A DNA stretch of 48,325 nt, from contig PRCZ01000006.1 of assembly GCA_009903405.1 (NCBI GenBank), forward strand, positions 1 to 48,325, given 5' to 3'. The notes below the pieces were generated by a model that worked only from the letters and a program-made list of their open reading frames with translations, was not told the DNA's origin and ran no database searches. The translations under genes were made by a program, and so were the position numbers. Positions 15,749 to 24,394 of this stretch are shown one piece after another. Origin of the DNA: Candidatus Methanophaga sp. AG-394-G06. Its GTDB lineage: Archaea > Halobacteriota > Syntropharchaeia > Alkanophagales > Methanospirareceae. Each line of letters opens with the position of its first letter. The first letter of the stretch is position 1.

Positions 15749-17638
15749 ATGAAACACGAAATGGGAAGAGATATTATAGGCTTAAAAGCAGGTCTGGAAA
15801 TACACCAGCAGCTCGATACGAAGACCAAATTATTCTGCAATTGCCCCACCACATTGAGGGACAAGAAAGACTCGATAATATCCTTTAGCCGGTATCAGAG
15901 AGCGTCAAAGAGCGAAATGGGCAAGGTGGACGAAGCAGCACGTGTGGAAGAGCAATACGGTAGAACAATTATTTACAAGGGCTATGACAGCACGTGTTTA
16001 GTGGAAAATGACGAAGAGCCACCGCGTGAATTGAACCGAGAAGCGATTGAGATCTCTTTAGAAGTCGCGCTGCTTCTGAACATGAACCCCATAGATGTGA
16101 TACATACAATGCGCAAAATTGTTATAGACGGGTCTAATACATGCGGCTTCCAGCGAACGGCATTAGTTGCAACCGGGGGTTTATTCTCGACAGAAGAGGG
16201 GCCCGTCCGGATAGATTCACTTTGCCTAGAAGAAGATGCGGCACAGAAGCTAGAGGCAGAAGGCGATGCCGTTGTTTATTCTTTAGACCGGTTGGGCATA
16301 CCGCTTGTAGAGATATGCACCGCACCGGATATAAAAACGGCGGAGCAGGCGATGAAAGTGGCAGAGCAATTAGGTATGATATTGCGCTCCACGGGCAATG
16401 TGAAGCGCGGATTAGGCACCATCCGACAGGACATAAACGTCTCTATCGACGGTGGTGCACGAGTGGAGATAAAGGGCGTTCAGAATCTGAGACTGATAGG
16501 CGAAATCGTAAGAAGCGAAGTTGTGCGTCAGTCAAAGCTTATAAAGCTGAAATCGGAGTTGAATAAAAGTGATGCGAAAGTAGAACACGAAATAAAGGAT
16601 TTAGCTGCAATATTCGGGGCTACCACCTCTCGAGTGATAAAAAAAGCAGGTGGTGCGGTATTTGGCGTCTGTCTGCGTGGTTTCTCAGGTGTGCTCGGAA
16701 CGGAGATACAACCAGGGCGAAGATTTGGCACGGAATTGGCTGATTTCGCAATTAAGTTCGGTGCGGGCTTGATGCATACAGATGAACTTCCTGCATATGG
16801 TATTACTGCGGAAGAGGTAGAAAAACTAAAAAGAACCTTTGACGCTACGGAAGATGACTGCGTGGTGATAGTAGCTGCAAATGGAGAACGTGCGACAAAA
16901 GCGCTGAAAGCAGTGTTGATGCGGGCTGAGGCGGCGATGCACGAAATACCTAAGGAGACAAGAAGAGCATTGCCAAACGGAAGCAGTGCATATATGCGGC
17001 CTCTACCAGGTGCTGCGAGGATGTACCCGGAAACAGATGTGTCACCGGTAGCGATAGAAGATAAGTGGTTGGGGGAGATAAGAGCCAATCTTCCCGAGAC
17101 CTTTGAACACCGGAAAGAGCGATATAAAGCTAAATTTGGGTTAAATGACGAACTTGCGGATAAAATATCGCGTAATTCCAATTTTGCGCTCTTTGAACAT
17201 ATAATGGACTCTTATGGGGACGTACCAGCAACTTTAGTGGTTAGGACTCTCACAGACACATTAGTAGAGTTCATGCAAGAAGGGATAGAAGTGGAAAAGT
17301 TGACCGACCTTCATTTCTTGGACGTGTTCAAGCAACTCTCTGCGAATACGTTTGGAAAAGAGGCCGTACCGGATATTTTGAAATTCGTGGCGAATAAACC
17401 TGAGTTGAGCATAGCAACGGCAATCGATGAAATTGGGCTCAGGTCGGATACTGGCGAGATAGAACTGCTTATAGAAGAAATAGTGAACTCGAAGAAGGAG
17501 TTCATACGAGAAAAGGGAGAAAGGGCTGTGGGGCCGTTAATGGGCGTTGCAATGAAGGAATTGCGCGGTAAAGTGGATGGTGAGCTGATAAATAGACTAT
17601 TGGTGGAGAAAGTGCAAGAAGTTCTGGAGGAGGATTAA
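15749..17638 (+). CDS. gatE: Glu-tRNA(Gln) amidotransferase subunit E
   Basis: GatE, with the asparaginase-like GatD, converts Glu-tRNA(Gln) to Gln-tRNA(Gln) in archaea. The protein is 629 aa from the ATG at 15749; the frame opens earlier at a GTG (15689) overlapping the mutL stop, and a second ATG at 15761 is also possible. IGLKAGLEIHQQLDTKTKLFC is the usual GatE opening, followed by STCLVENDEEPP, VIDGSNTCGFQRT and GTIRQDINVSI as in the GatB/GatE kinase core. A GAD-type insertion is seen in the middle (FGVCLRGFSGVLGTEIQPGRRFG). The C-terminal tail is the YqeY-like helical domain. gatD is not adjacent, although it is a neighbour in some archaea. Confidence 0.93.
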   Translation: MKHEMGRDIIGLKAGLEIHQQLDTKTKLFCNCPTTLRDKKDSIISFSRYQRASKSEMGKVDEAARVEEQYGRTIIYKGYDSTCLVENDEEPPRELNREAIEISLEVALLLNMNPIDVIHTMRKIVIDGSNTCGFQRTALVATGGLFSTEEGPVRIDSLCLEEDAAQKLEAEGDAVVYSLDRLGIPLVEICTAPDIKTAEQAMKVAEQLGMILRSTGNVKRGLGTIRQDINVSIDGGARVEIKGVQNLRLIGEIVRSEVVRQSKLIKLKSELNKSDAKVEHEIKDLAAIFGATTSRVIKKAGGAVFGVCLRGFSGVLGTEIQPGRRFGTELADFAIKFGAGLMHTDELPAYGITAEEVEKLKRTFDATEDDCVVIVAANGERATKALKAVLMRAEAAMHEIPKETRRALPNGSSAYMRPLPGAARMYPETDVSPVAIEDKWLGEIRANLPETFEHRKERYKAKFGLNDELADKISRNSNFALFEHIMDSYGDVPATLVVRTLTDTLVEFMQEGIEVEKLTDLHFLDVFKQLSANTFGKEAVPDILKFVANKPELSIATAIDEIGLRSDTGEIELLIEEIVNSKKEFIREKGERAVGPLMGVAMKELRGKVDGELINRLLVEKVQEVLEED

Positions 17639-17639
17639 C

Positions 17640-18173
17640 ATGAACGAAGCGAAGACAATTGAGAGTAAGCAACTATATAAAGGTAAAGTTGTACAGTTAC
17701 GGCTTGATACCGTTTTATTACCCGATGGGCGGACGAAAACACGTGAAATTCTTGTTCATCCCGGTGCAGCCGCTGTTGTTTCTTTGATGGATGGAAAGGT
17801 ACTGTTAGTGGAGCAATACCGGAAGGCTGTTGAACGTAACACCTTGGAGATACCGGCCGGCACGCTTGAAGAAGGCGAATCGCACGCGGAATGTGCCATG
17901 CGCGAACTAATTGAAGAGACTGGCTTTCAAGCTTCCAAATTGTATAAACTGACTGAATATTTACCTGCTCCTGGTTATAGTAGTGAGATAATACACATCT
18001 ATAAGGCGAATGAGCTGACGAAAGTTTCTGACGCTGAACTGCCAATAACGTTTGTGGAATTGAGTGATGTATTAGCATTGATAAGAAAGGGCGAGATAAA
18101 AGATGGAAAGACAGTCGTTGGTGTGCTTATGGTCGCGAGGGCGACTGTCGAACAAACTAAAATCGATTATTGA
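17640..18173 (+). CDS. Nudix hydrolase, ADP-ribose pyrophosphatase-like
   Basis: The 177-aa protein has a perfect Nudix box at residues 74-96: G-x5-E-x7-REL-x-EE-x-G-F, reading GTLEEGE then SHAECAM, RELIEETGF. Before it come VVSLMDGKVLLVEQYRKA and LEIPAG, and after it the LPAPGYSSEIIHIYKA stretch, the pattern of NudF-type ADP-ribose or ADP-sugar pyrophosphatases. A GGAGGAGG ribosome site lies in the end of gatE and the ATG is 1 base after the gatE stop, so the two are co-translated. The last residues (KIDY) and the TGA stop lie inside the dispersed repeat at 18160, the third gene in this window ended by that element. Confidence 0.9.
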   Translation: MNEAKTIESKQLYKGKVVQLRLDTVLLPDGRTKTREILVHPGAAAVVSLMDGKVLLVEQYRKAVERNTLEIPAGTLEEGESHAECAMRELIEETGFQASKLYKLTEYLPAPGYSSEIIHIYKANELTKVSDAELPITFVELSDVLALIRKGEIKDGKTVVGVLMVARATVEQTKIDY

Positions 18174-18266
18174 CACCGATTAACGCAGAAGAAATTAAAT
18201 CCGTGTAAATCCATGTAACTCTGCGTCCTAAATTAAATTTATGGGTAGAAGTTATACTTTATATAC
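18160..18266 (+). repeat. Dispersed palindromic element, copy 3
   Basis: This full copy begins GATTATTGACACCGATTAAC, giving the Nudix gene its last codons and TGA. It has both GTGTAAATCC-type units and ends with ATGGGTAGAAGTTATACTTT followed by ATATAC. The TTATAC box near 18251 is about 25 bases before the purQ ATG, so this copy may be the purQ promoter. Confidence 0.85.
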
Positions 18267-18275
18267 AATTAAAAG

Positions 18276-19121
18276 ATGCCAGCGAGAATATGCGTATTGC
18301 GGATAGAAGGAACGAACTGCGAGCTTGAAACTTTTCGCTCTTTTAAGCGGCTAGGTGCAGCGGCAGAGATTGTGCACTTGAAACAATTGATAGGTGCTGT
18401 AAAAGAGCGAGAGAAGAGGAAACTAAATGATTATGATCTGTTAGTGATACCAGGTGGCTTTTCTTCCGGCGATTATATACGCGCCGGGGCAATACTGGCT
18501 GCGCGGATAAGAGGTACATTAGGTGAAGACCTAGACGATTTTATACAGGATGGCAAACCTATCTTGGGGATATGTAATGGATTTCAGGTATTAGTGGAAA
18601 TGGGGTTACTGCCGGGATTAGCACATGAAAAAATAGGGCTGCAGCAGGCAGCATTGACAACAAACGATTCCGCTCGCTTTGAATGCCGACCGGTATACAT
18701 AAGACAGGAAAATCGTGGGAACTGTGTTTTCACGAAGGGGATAGAGAATGGGCGCATCATGAAGATGCCTTGCGCACATGCAGAGGGTAAGTTTTTCATC
18801 AGCGAGAAAAGGCGAGAGGCGTATCTACAGCTTATGGAGGAGAACGATCAGATTGTATTCCGCTATATTGACCCTGAAGGAGGTTATGCCTCATATCCCT
18901 GGAACCCTAACGGTTCGGTGGATAATATCGCAGGGATATGTGACCCAAGCGGGAATATATTGGGCTTGATGCCGCATCCGGAAAGGGCTTTTTATGCCTT
19001 TTTGGATTCTGAATGGTCAAGAAGAGCGAAGGAGGGAGAAGAAGGAAGGGGTGCATACGGGGATGGGAAAGCTATATTTGAAGCTGTATTGAATTACCTT
19101 AGTAGGAAGGCTTATATATGA
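18276..19121 (+). CDS. purQ: Phosphoribosylformylglycinamidine synthase, glutaminase subunit PurQ
   Basis: PurQ releases ammonia from glutamine for the FGAM synthase step of purine synthesis, acting with PurL and PurS. The 281-aa protein is a class I glutamine amidotransferase: ICVLRIEGTNCELET at the start, LLVIPGGFSSGDYIRAGAI near 55, the nucleophile elbow ILGICNGFQ with Cys100, and the His-Glu pair in GLMPHPERA (His234, Glu236). It is longer than the bacterial small PurQ (about 225 aa), as expected for many archaeal versions. The ATG follows copy 3 of the dispersed repeat at about 10 bases, with no clear Shine-Dalgarno site, so a leaderless message started from the repeat's TATA-like end is likely. 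purL and purS are elsewhere. Confidence 0.93.
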   Translation: MPARICVLRIEGTNCELETFRSFKRLGAAAEIVHLKQLIGAVKEREKRKLNDYDLLVIPGGFSSGDYIRAGAILAARIRGTLGEDLDDFIQDGKPILGICNGFQVLVEMGLLPGLAHEKIGLQQAALTTNDSARFECRPVYIRQENRGNCVFTKGIENGRIMKMPCAHAEGKFFISEKRREAYLQLMEENDQIVFRYIDPEGGYASYPWNPNGSVDNIAGICDPSGNILGLMPHPERAFYAFLDSEWSRRAKEGEEGRGAYGDGKAIFEAVLNYLSRKAYI

Positions 19122-19171
19122 TGACTTCATTCTTAATAAGAAAGAAAAGAAAAGAAGGAGCGTGAGTACAA

Positions 19172-19768
19172 CTGGCGAAGAAAAGACTGAAAGATAAGTG
19201 GAAATCAAAAGAGTGGTACACGGTAGTAGCACCGAAGATGTTTGGCGATGTGACAGCAGGGGATACGGTGGCAGATGATCCCGCCAAGTTAATAGGTAGA
19301 AGAGTGGAAATGACTGTGGGAGACCTCACAGGTAAGCTGATAAAGAATTCAAATTTGAAATTAATATTTGAAATCTCTGAAGTCGAGCATAAAAACGCTC
19401 ATACACGATTCATAGGGCATAAGGTAAATGGAGGCTATCTACGTAGTTTAGCGCGGAAGAGGAGCTCGAAAATCGAGTCTAATGTGGATGTTCAGACAAA
19501 GGATGGCGAGACCATTCGTGTAAAATCATCCTGTTTTACGCTAAAGAAAGCAAGTGAAGCACAGATAAAGCAGATACGGAAGATAATGGCTGAGGAAATT
19601 AAAAATAGAGCCAGTAGCTTAGAACTTAACAAATATATACAGGAGATAATACTTGGTAAACTCTCGGCAGATATATACAAGGTTGCGAAGAAGATATACC
19701 CTGTGCGGAGAGTGGAGATAACTAAAACGGAAAGGGGCTTAGCTCCAGTGCAGAGTAAAGAAGGTTAA
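19172..19768 (+). CDS. rps3ae: Ribosomal protein eS1 (S3Ae), probable CTG start
   Basis: This is a small-subunit ribosomal protein. The family begins with a conserved basic stretch, and that stretch is here in frame: AKKRLKDKWKSKEWYTVVAP follows the codon CTG at 19172 and leads into KMFGDVTAGDTVADDPAKLIGR. No ATG, GTG or TTG exists in frame before it; an in-frame TGA stands 9 bases upstream (19163-19165). GGAG at 19157-19160 is well placed for the CTG. The first ATG (19238) would remove 22 conserved residues. So either CTG is the start, or one base is wrong near 19162-19172, where a GTG is one frame off. From CTG the protein is 198 aa, the normal size. Confidence 0.88.
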   Translation: MAKKRLKDKWKSKEWYTVVAPKMFGDVTAGDTVADDPAKLIGRRVEMTVGDLTGKLIKNSNLKLIFEISEVEHKNAHTRFIGHKVNGGYLRSLARKRSSKIESNVDVQTKDGETIRVKSSCFTLKKASEAQIKQIRKIMAEEIKNRASSLELNKYIQEIILGKLSADIYKVAKKIYPVRRVEITKTERGLAPVQSKEG

Positions 19769-19783
19769 TTAAACTAAACTAAA

Positions 19784-21037
19784 ATGAAATTAAAATTTCT
19801 CGGTGGCTGCAACGAGGTAGGACGTTCTGCAATATTAGTGGATGGTAGAATCCTCTTAGATTATGGGATGCGGCCCTCAGACCCGCCAGAAGTACCTTTA
19901 AATAGTGGAAATATCTCGCCTGAGGCTGTTATTGTTTCACATGCTCATCTCGATCATTCAGGCATGGTCCCGAGTTTGATGGTACCTAAAGTCTATATGA
20001 CCTCTGTGACAAGGGATTTAACTATCCTTTTGGGTAGAGACACAATAAAAGTAGGAAAGGATCAGGGATTTGCATTCTTTGACGAAGAGGACATCAGAAA
20101 AATGGATGAGCATACGCGCACAGTCGCTTATGGTGAGCGGGTAGCATTAAATGGCTCAGATTATGAGTTCGAATTATATAATGCAGGACACATACCGGGA
20201 AGTTCAGCAACGTATCTGCGAAAAGCGAGTGAGGATATCAGCTTGTTTTACACTGGAGACATAAGAATGGATGAGACAAGATTAATGAAAAGCGCTGCCC
20301 CTTCTGAGTTTCCCGCCTCCGACATCTTACTCCTAGAGAGCACATATTACAATAAAGAGCATAGAGGCCGGCAGGAAATGGAGCATGAGTTCATAGACTC
20401 TATTAAGGAAACTTTAGCTGCTGGAGGTAATGTGATTGTGCCCTGTTTTGCGGTTGGCAGGACACAGGAGGTCGTGATGATTCTGCATTCTTATGGTATT
20501 ACGCCATATGTAGATGGTATGGGTCTAGGAGTATTCCGTCTGTTCAAGAATCATCCCTCGTTCTTGAGAAACGCGAAAGCATTGAATGATGCATTTAATA
20601 ATGCACAGTTTGTAAACATGACGAGGCGGAAGAACATTTTTTCTGAACCCTCTGTAATTGTCACCACTGCGGGAATGCTTAATGGCGGACCCGTGCTCTA
20701 TTATCTGAAGAAGATACACAAAGATCCTAAGAGCAAAGTGCTGCTCACGGGCTATCAAATAGAAGGGACGAACGGTAGGCGATTAATAGAGAACGGTCAT
20801 GTGGAAGTAGATGGCAAGGTGGTGAAAGTAAGTGCAAGTGTAGAGCAATATGACTTCTCAGCACATGCAGGTGATTCCGAGCTGAAGGATTTGGTGTCAC
20901 GATTTTGCAAGAATGGCACTGAGGTCGTGTTCATGGTTCATGGAGAACATACCAACGAGTTTGCAGCATGGGCGAGAGATAATATCGGATGTGAGGCAAT
21001 AGCACCTAAACTAGGGGAGGAGTATATTATAAAATAG
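19784..21037 (+). CDS. Beta-CASP metallo-beta-lactamase ribonuclease (aCPSF2 type)
   Basis: The 417-aa protein is an archaeal beta-CASP nuclease without the N-terminal KH domains that mark aCPSF1, so it is the shorter aCPSF2-like form. Metal motifs are HAHLDH (residues 53-58), AGHIPGSSATYL, YTGDIRMDE and, in the beta-CASP part, the ESTYYNKEHRGR loop, PCFAVGRTQEV, TTAGMLNGGP and SAHAGDSEL, with FMVHGEHTNEFA near the end. The family cleaves RNA endo- or exonucleolytically and acts in RNA decay and 3' end formation. It starts 16 bases after the eS1 gene, in keeping with an RNA/translation operon. Confidence 0.9.
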   Translation: MKLKFLGGCNEVGRSAILVDGRILLDYGMRPSDPPEVPLNSGNISPEAVIVSHAHLDHSGMVPSLMVPKVYMTSVTRDLTILLGRDTIKVGKDQGFAFFDEEDIRKMDEHTRTVAYGERVALNGSDYEFELYNAGHIPGSSATYLRKASEDISLFYTGDIRMDETRLMKSAAPSEFPASDILLLESTYYNKEHRGRQEMEHEFIDSIKETLAAGGNVIVPCFAVGRTQEVVMILHSYGITPYVDGMGLGVFRLFKNHPSFLRNAKALNDAFNNAQFVNMTRRKNIFSEPSVIVTTAGMLNGGPVLYYLKKIHKDPKSKVLLTGYQIEGTNGRRLIENGHVEVDGKVVKVSASVEQYDFSAHAGDSELKDLVSRFCKNGTEVVFMVHGEHTNEFAAWARDNIGCEAIAPKLGEEYIIK

Positions 21038-21059
21038 GATAAAATAAAATAAAAAACAT

Positions 21060-21204
21060 GCGCCGGTAGTGTAGCCTGGTATCACATAGGCTTGCCAACC
21101 TAACGTTCATTCGTTCTTCCTTCAAAAGGAAGAATACCGATTTGAAACATAAAAAAAAGATGGGCAAAAAGCCTATAACCCGGGTCCAAATCCCGGTCGG
21201 CGCA
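21060..21204 (+). tRNA. tRNA-Gly (anticodon GCC) with a 72-base intron
   Basis: GCGCCGG at the start pairs with TCGGCGC at the end (one G-T pair), followed by discriminator A. The D arm is GTG...CAC, the anticodon arm is TAGGC / GCCTA with loop TTGCCAA and anticodon GCC at 21094-21096, and the T arm is CCGGG / CCCGG with loop TCCAAAT. An intron lies between positions 37 and 38 (about 21098-21169). TTGCC of the exon can pair with GGCAA at the intron's 3' end, as in a bulge-helix-bulge site. The intron itself holds a perfect 9-bp hairpin (21114-21134). CCA is not encoded. Confidence 0.92.
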
Positions 21205-21206
21205 GT

Positions 21207-21240
21207 ATCTGCTCAAAAACCTATAGCTTTTTGAGCAGAT
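21207..21240. terminator. 13-bp perfect hairpin after tRNA-Gly
   Basis: ATCTGCTCAAAAA and TTTTTGAGCAGAT enclose an 8-base loop 2 bases after the tRNA. It sits between the tRNA and the opposing DUF2124 gene, so it may end tRNA transcription, though archaeal terminators are usually plain T runs. A shorter relative of the motif (TTTTTTGAGC) lies in the hairpin at 37231. Confidence 0.5.
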
Positions 21241-21283
21241 GTGTGCAAAAATAGAAATGCAAAGCGATTATTCGGTGCAATAT

Positions 21284-21760
21284 CTATTTGACCACTACTG
21301 TCTCCATCGTTATGTCTATCACCGTATCGAAATCTAGCTTCTTATCCCAGCCTGCTTTCTCGAATATGTTCATGAACCCCACGCCAAAGATCTTCGGTTT
21401 CTTATCGCCTGATATACTTTCAATCATCTGATTGACATCCTCTGGCGTACATCCGAACTTAGGCATCGCTAATCCACCAAGCACAACAATCGCATCAGGG
21501 TTTTTCGGATCGCCCTTTTCATCTACAACGCTGTAACCTATGTTCTCTATCTCCCTTATCTTTCTTGCCTCCTTTGCATTTGCTTTTGGCACATACAACA
21601 TATCAAAACCTCTATCCCTCACTGTATAAGCGAGCAATTCGATAAATGGAGAGCATACTGCTACCGAGCCCGTAAATACTACCTTGGATCCTTCCTTTGT
21701 ATCCGCCATACGCTCTCTAAACGTTCCTGTAAAGCCTACTATTCCTTTTTTTTTTTCCAT
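21284..21760 (-). CDS. DUF2124 family protein
   Basis: The 158-aa protein matches the DUF2124 family found in methanogens and close relatives. SKVVFTGSVAVCSPFIELLAY near residue 25 gives a Rossmann-like start, DAIVVLGGLAMPKFGC near 90 is the conserved core, and GVGFMNIFEKAGWDKKLDFD closes it. The function is unknown. A single A/T-rich run (TTTTTTTTTTCC on the plus strand) lies within the first codons. It stands between tRNA-Gly and the divergent histidine kinase. Its presence supports a methanogen-lineage host. Confidence 0.82.
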   Translation of the reverse strand: MEKKKGIVGFTGTFRERMADTKEGSKVVFTGSVAVCSPFIELLAYTVRDRGFDMLYVPKANAKEARKIREIENIGYSVVDEKGDPKNPDAIVVLGGLAMPKFGCTPEDVNQMIESISGDKKPKIFGVGFMNIFEKAGWDKKLDFDTVIDITMETVVVK

Positions 21761-21915
21761 ATTCCCTCTTTACCTCCTTATAATATTCCTTTATCCTTTT
21801 ATTGGGACATAAGTCATTTTATATCTTTCTATTTTTAAAGTGATAATATAAATGAGAAAAGTGATTTCTTGGCGCGTTGCATAAACTGGTCTCTAGGTTT
21901 CCAAAGGATAGAGAG

Positions 21916-23955
21916 GTGATAGAAGTAAAGAAGAAAGAAGAAGTGGCGAAATATGAGAAAAATACAAAAATGGGTAAATCGTTATCGCTGTCGAAACTCA
22001 TAGACCTTGATGAGCTTCAAGCTATTCAGGACAGCATTGCAAAAACAGTCGGCATTTCTTCTGTTATCTCTTCGCCTGACGGTGAGCCCTTAACTCATTT
22101 TAGTTATCCAACGGTTTTTTGTTCCTTGATACAATCAACGGAAGAAGGGAAACGGCGCTGTCTTCTATCGTTTAAAGAGATGAATGAGAGGGCACTCGCG
22201 TTAAAGAAGCCGGCAATTATGTATTGCTTCACTCATTGTGCTCATTTTGTCGCCCCGATTATCATCAATGGTGAGCACACAGGAACGATGTTTGCAGATC
22301 AATTCATACCACAGCGGTTCTCCGAGGAGAAATTAACCGAAATCAGGCGAATAGCTGAGGAGATAAACATAGACCCGGAACTGCTGGTAAAAGAAGCGAA
22401 GAGAATGCGCGTGGTGGAAGAAGAGAAGGTTAGGAATTATTCGAGTTTATTGTTTCAGATAGTGGGAGTTATTGCAAGGCTGGGTGCGCAATCGGCTGAA
22501 CTTAATCGTACTAAGAATAAACTGCAAAAGGCACATGACGAACTAGAAATGCGGGTGGAAGAACGAACCGCTGAATTGGCGAAAACAACCGAATATTTGA
22601 GAAGAGAAAAAGAACGGGCAGAAGAATATCTGAATATAGCTGGGGTGCTGCTGGCGATGTTGGATGCCGATGAAAAGATAAGTCTGATTAACAAAAAGGG
22701 CTGTGAAATACTGGGTTACAAAGAGGAAGAACTTATCGGTAGGAACTGGTTTGACATCCTAGTTTCCCAAAGAATACGAGGCGAAATAAGAGGCATCTTT
22801 GGCAAACTGATGGCTGGAGATATTGAGCCAGTTGAATACTATGAGTATACCGTATTAACGAAGGATGGAGAGGAAAGATTAATTGTGTTTCACAACACGG
22901 TGATTAGAGACAAAAACAGTCAGACAGTCGGAGTTTTGTTTTCAGGTGAGGACATCACCGAGCGGAAGCAGGCGGAGGACGAAGTAAAGAAATCTCGTGT
23001 GTTTCTTGCTGCCGTTATCGAAAACATCCCTGACCCCATCTACATCAAGGACAGGAAGTTCCGCTTCGCGGAGGTCAACAACGCGTTTTTACACCAACAT
23101 AAAGTTGCCAAGGAAGAAATAATAGGGAAAACGAGATTTCGGGAAACCGATGCGGAAATATTTAAAACTGGAAGAGAATTAGAGATCCCTGACCAACACT
23201 ATGCCGATGCTGATGGAAATCAACACTGGACTCATATCAAAAAAGTTCCTTTAACAGACGAATCAGGCGAAATAACACATGTTCTGACAATAAGCCGAGA
23301 CATAACAGAGCGGAAGCAGGCGGAGGAACAAATCAAAGCATCACTCAGGGAAAAAGAGGTGCTGTTGAAGGAGATCCATCATCGTGTAAAGAACAACATG
23401 CAGGTAATTATAAGCCTTCTCAATCTCCAATCCAAACATGTCAAGGATAAGTACGATTTGGAGATATTCAAGGATAGTCAGAATCGTATAAAGTCAATGG
23501 CGCTAATTCACGATAAATTATATCAATCTAAGGACCTAGCAAGTATTGATTTCGCTGAATATATCGAAAACCTGGCAAGTCATTTATTCAATATGTATAG
23601 TGTTAGTTCGTCAGCCATTAAATTAGTGGCGGATATAAAAGATGTTCCACTGGACATTAATACCGCAATCCCCTGTGGTTTGATTATCAACGAACTTATT
23701 TCAAATTCTTTGAAGTATGCTTTTCCCGATGGCCAGGAAGGGGAGATTCTGATCAAGTTGTACGCGAGTAAAGACGATACTTCCACTTTGATTGTTTGTG
23801 ATAATGGTATAGGTCTCCCGGAAGATTTGGATTTCAAAAACACAGAATCTATGGGTTTACAAGTGGTAGTTGCCTTGGTAGAACAGCTTAAAGGCACAAT
23901 AGCACTGGATAGAAGCGAAGGGACTGCATTTAAGATCGTATTCAAGAAAGCATAA
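21916..23955 (+). CDS. Sensor histidine kinase: PocR, two PAS, HisKA_2, HATPase
   Basis: The protein is about 679 aa from the GTG at 21916, which has AAAGGA 8 bases upstream; the frame also opens at a TTG (21877) and has an ATG at 21970. A PocR ligand-binding domain comes first (LDELQAIQDSIAKTVGISSV, CxxSF, MYCFTHCAHFVAPI, with several cysteines), then a coiled coil, then two PAS domains each ending in a DITERKQAE linker. A HisKA_2 domain follows with the phospho-acceptor in KEIHHRVKNNMQVI (first His 488), then a HATPase with NELISNSLKYAFP and DNGIGLP. No membrane segment is seen, so it senses a cytoplasmic signal, possibly a small carbon compound. Its response regulator is not next to it. 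Confidence 0.9.
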   Translation: MIEVKKKEEVAKYEKNTKMGKSLSLSKLIDLDELQAIQDSIAKTVGISSVISSPDGEPLTHFSYPTVFCSLIQSTEEGKRRCLLSFKEMNERALALKKPAIMYCFTHCAHFVAPIIINGEHTGTMFADQFIPQRFSEEKLTEIRRIAEEINIDPELLVKEAKRMRVVEEEKVRNYSSLLFQIVGVIARLGAQSAELNRTKNKLQKAHDELEMRVEERTAELAKTTEYLRREKERAEEYLNIAGVLLAMLDADEKISLINKKGCEILGYKEEELIGRNWFDILVSQRIRGEIRGIFGKLMAGDIEPVEYYEYTVLTKDGEERLIVFHNTVIRDKNSQTVGVLFSGEDITERKQAEDEVKKSRVFLAAVIENIPDPIYIKDRKFRFAEVNNAFLHQHKVAKEEIIGKTRFRETDAEIFKTGRELEIPDQHYADADGNQHWTHIKKVPLTDESGEITHVLTISRDITERKQAEEQIKASLREKEVLLKEIHHRVKNNMQVIISLLNLQSKHVKDKYDLEIFKDSQNRIKSMALIHDKLYQSKDLASIDFAEYIENLASHLFNMYSVSSSAIKLVADIKDVPLDINTAIPCGLIINELISNSLKYAFPDGQEGEILIKLYASKDDTSTLIVCDNGIGLPEDLDFKNTESMGLQVVVALVEQLKGTIALDRSEGTAFKIVFKKA

Positions 23956-23968
23956 TATCCAACGAAAA

Positions 23969-24014
23969 TTAATTATTGAGACCGATTAACACTGATTAAC
24001 GCAGAAGAAATTAA
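23969..24014 (+). repeat. Dispersed palindromic element, copy 4 (partial)
   Basis: Only the 5' arm is present: TTATTGAGACCGATTAACAC then TGATTAACGCAGAAGAAATT. It lies 14 bases after the histidine-kinase stop in the same direction. With copy 5, in opposite orientation at 24287, it brackets a small winged-helix frame. Confidence 0.75.
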
Positions 24015-24038
24015 AAACAAAGATACTGGTTGTTGTGG

Positions 24039-24230
24039 ATGAAAGGCGTTATTGCTAAGGACATACGAAACTTGGATAGCATCGGAGCACTGAGAGAGAT
24101 GGAGCTCGTGGAGATGATAGAACATGACAAAGTAACATCCTATAAACTCTCGGAACGTGGTAAATCTGGGATAGACGAGGTGGAGCCGCCAAGTATATTC
24201 TATGATTGGGCACGTCGCCGCGAGGGTTAA
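24039..24230 (+). CDS. Small winged-helix-like fragment, 63 aa
   Basis: The frame MKGVIAKDIRNLDSIGALRE then LVEMIEHDKVTSYKLSERGK resembles the last helix and wing of a winged-helix regulator: a short helix, then strand-turn-strand ending in LSERG. The recognition helix expected before it is missing, so this is more likely a truncated regulator than a complete one. The ATG at 24039 lies 9 bases after a TTG that also opens the frame. It sits between two opposed partial repeat copies. I am not sure it is expressed. Confidence 0.4.
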   Translation: MKGVIAKDIRNLDSIGALREMELVEMIEHDKVTSYKLSERGKSGIDEVEPPSIFYDWARRREG

Positions 24231-24286
24231 TTACGCGTACTTACTAAACTAAACTAAATTTAAGTTTGACATTGTTGATCTTTATC

Positions 24287-24322
24287 ATCTGTGCCAATCT
24301 GCGTTAATCAGTGTCAATAATT
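24287..24322 (-). repeat. Dispersed palindromic element, copy 5 (partial)
   Basis: On the minus strand it reads AAATTATTGACACTGATTAA then CGCAGATTGGCACAGAT. The first arm is clear and the second is eroded. It faces copy 4. Confidence 0.7.
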
Positions 24323-24394
24323 TATTTTCTTGTATTTATTTTATTTAACTACCTTTATTTCTCACATTCAAAATGGTAGGGGATAGGGTATAAG

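Noticed and set aside
16141-16566. Open frames of 100-217 codons inside gatE, nrdJ and srp54 on other frames or strands
   Set aside because: They are shadows of strongly conserved genes and contain no motifs.
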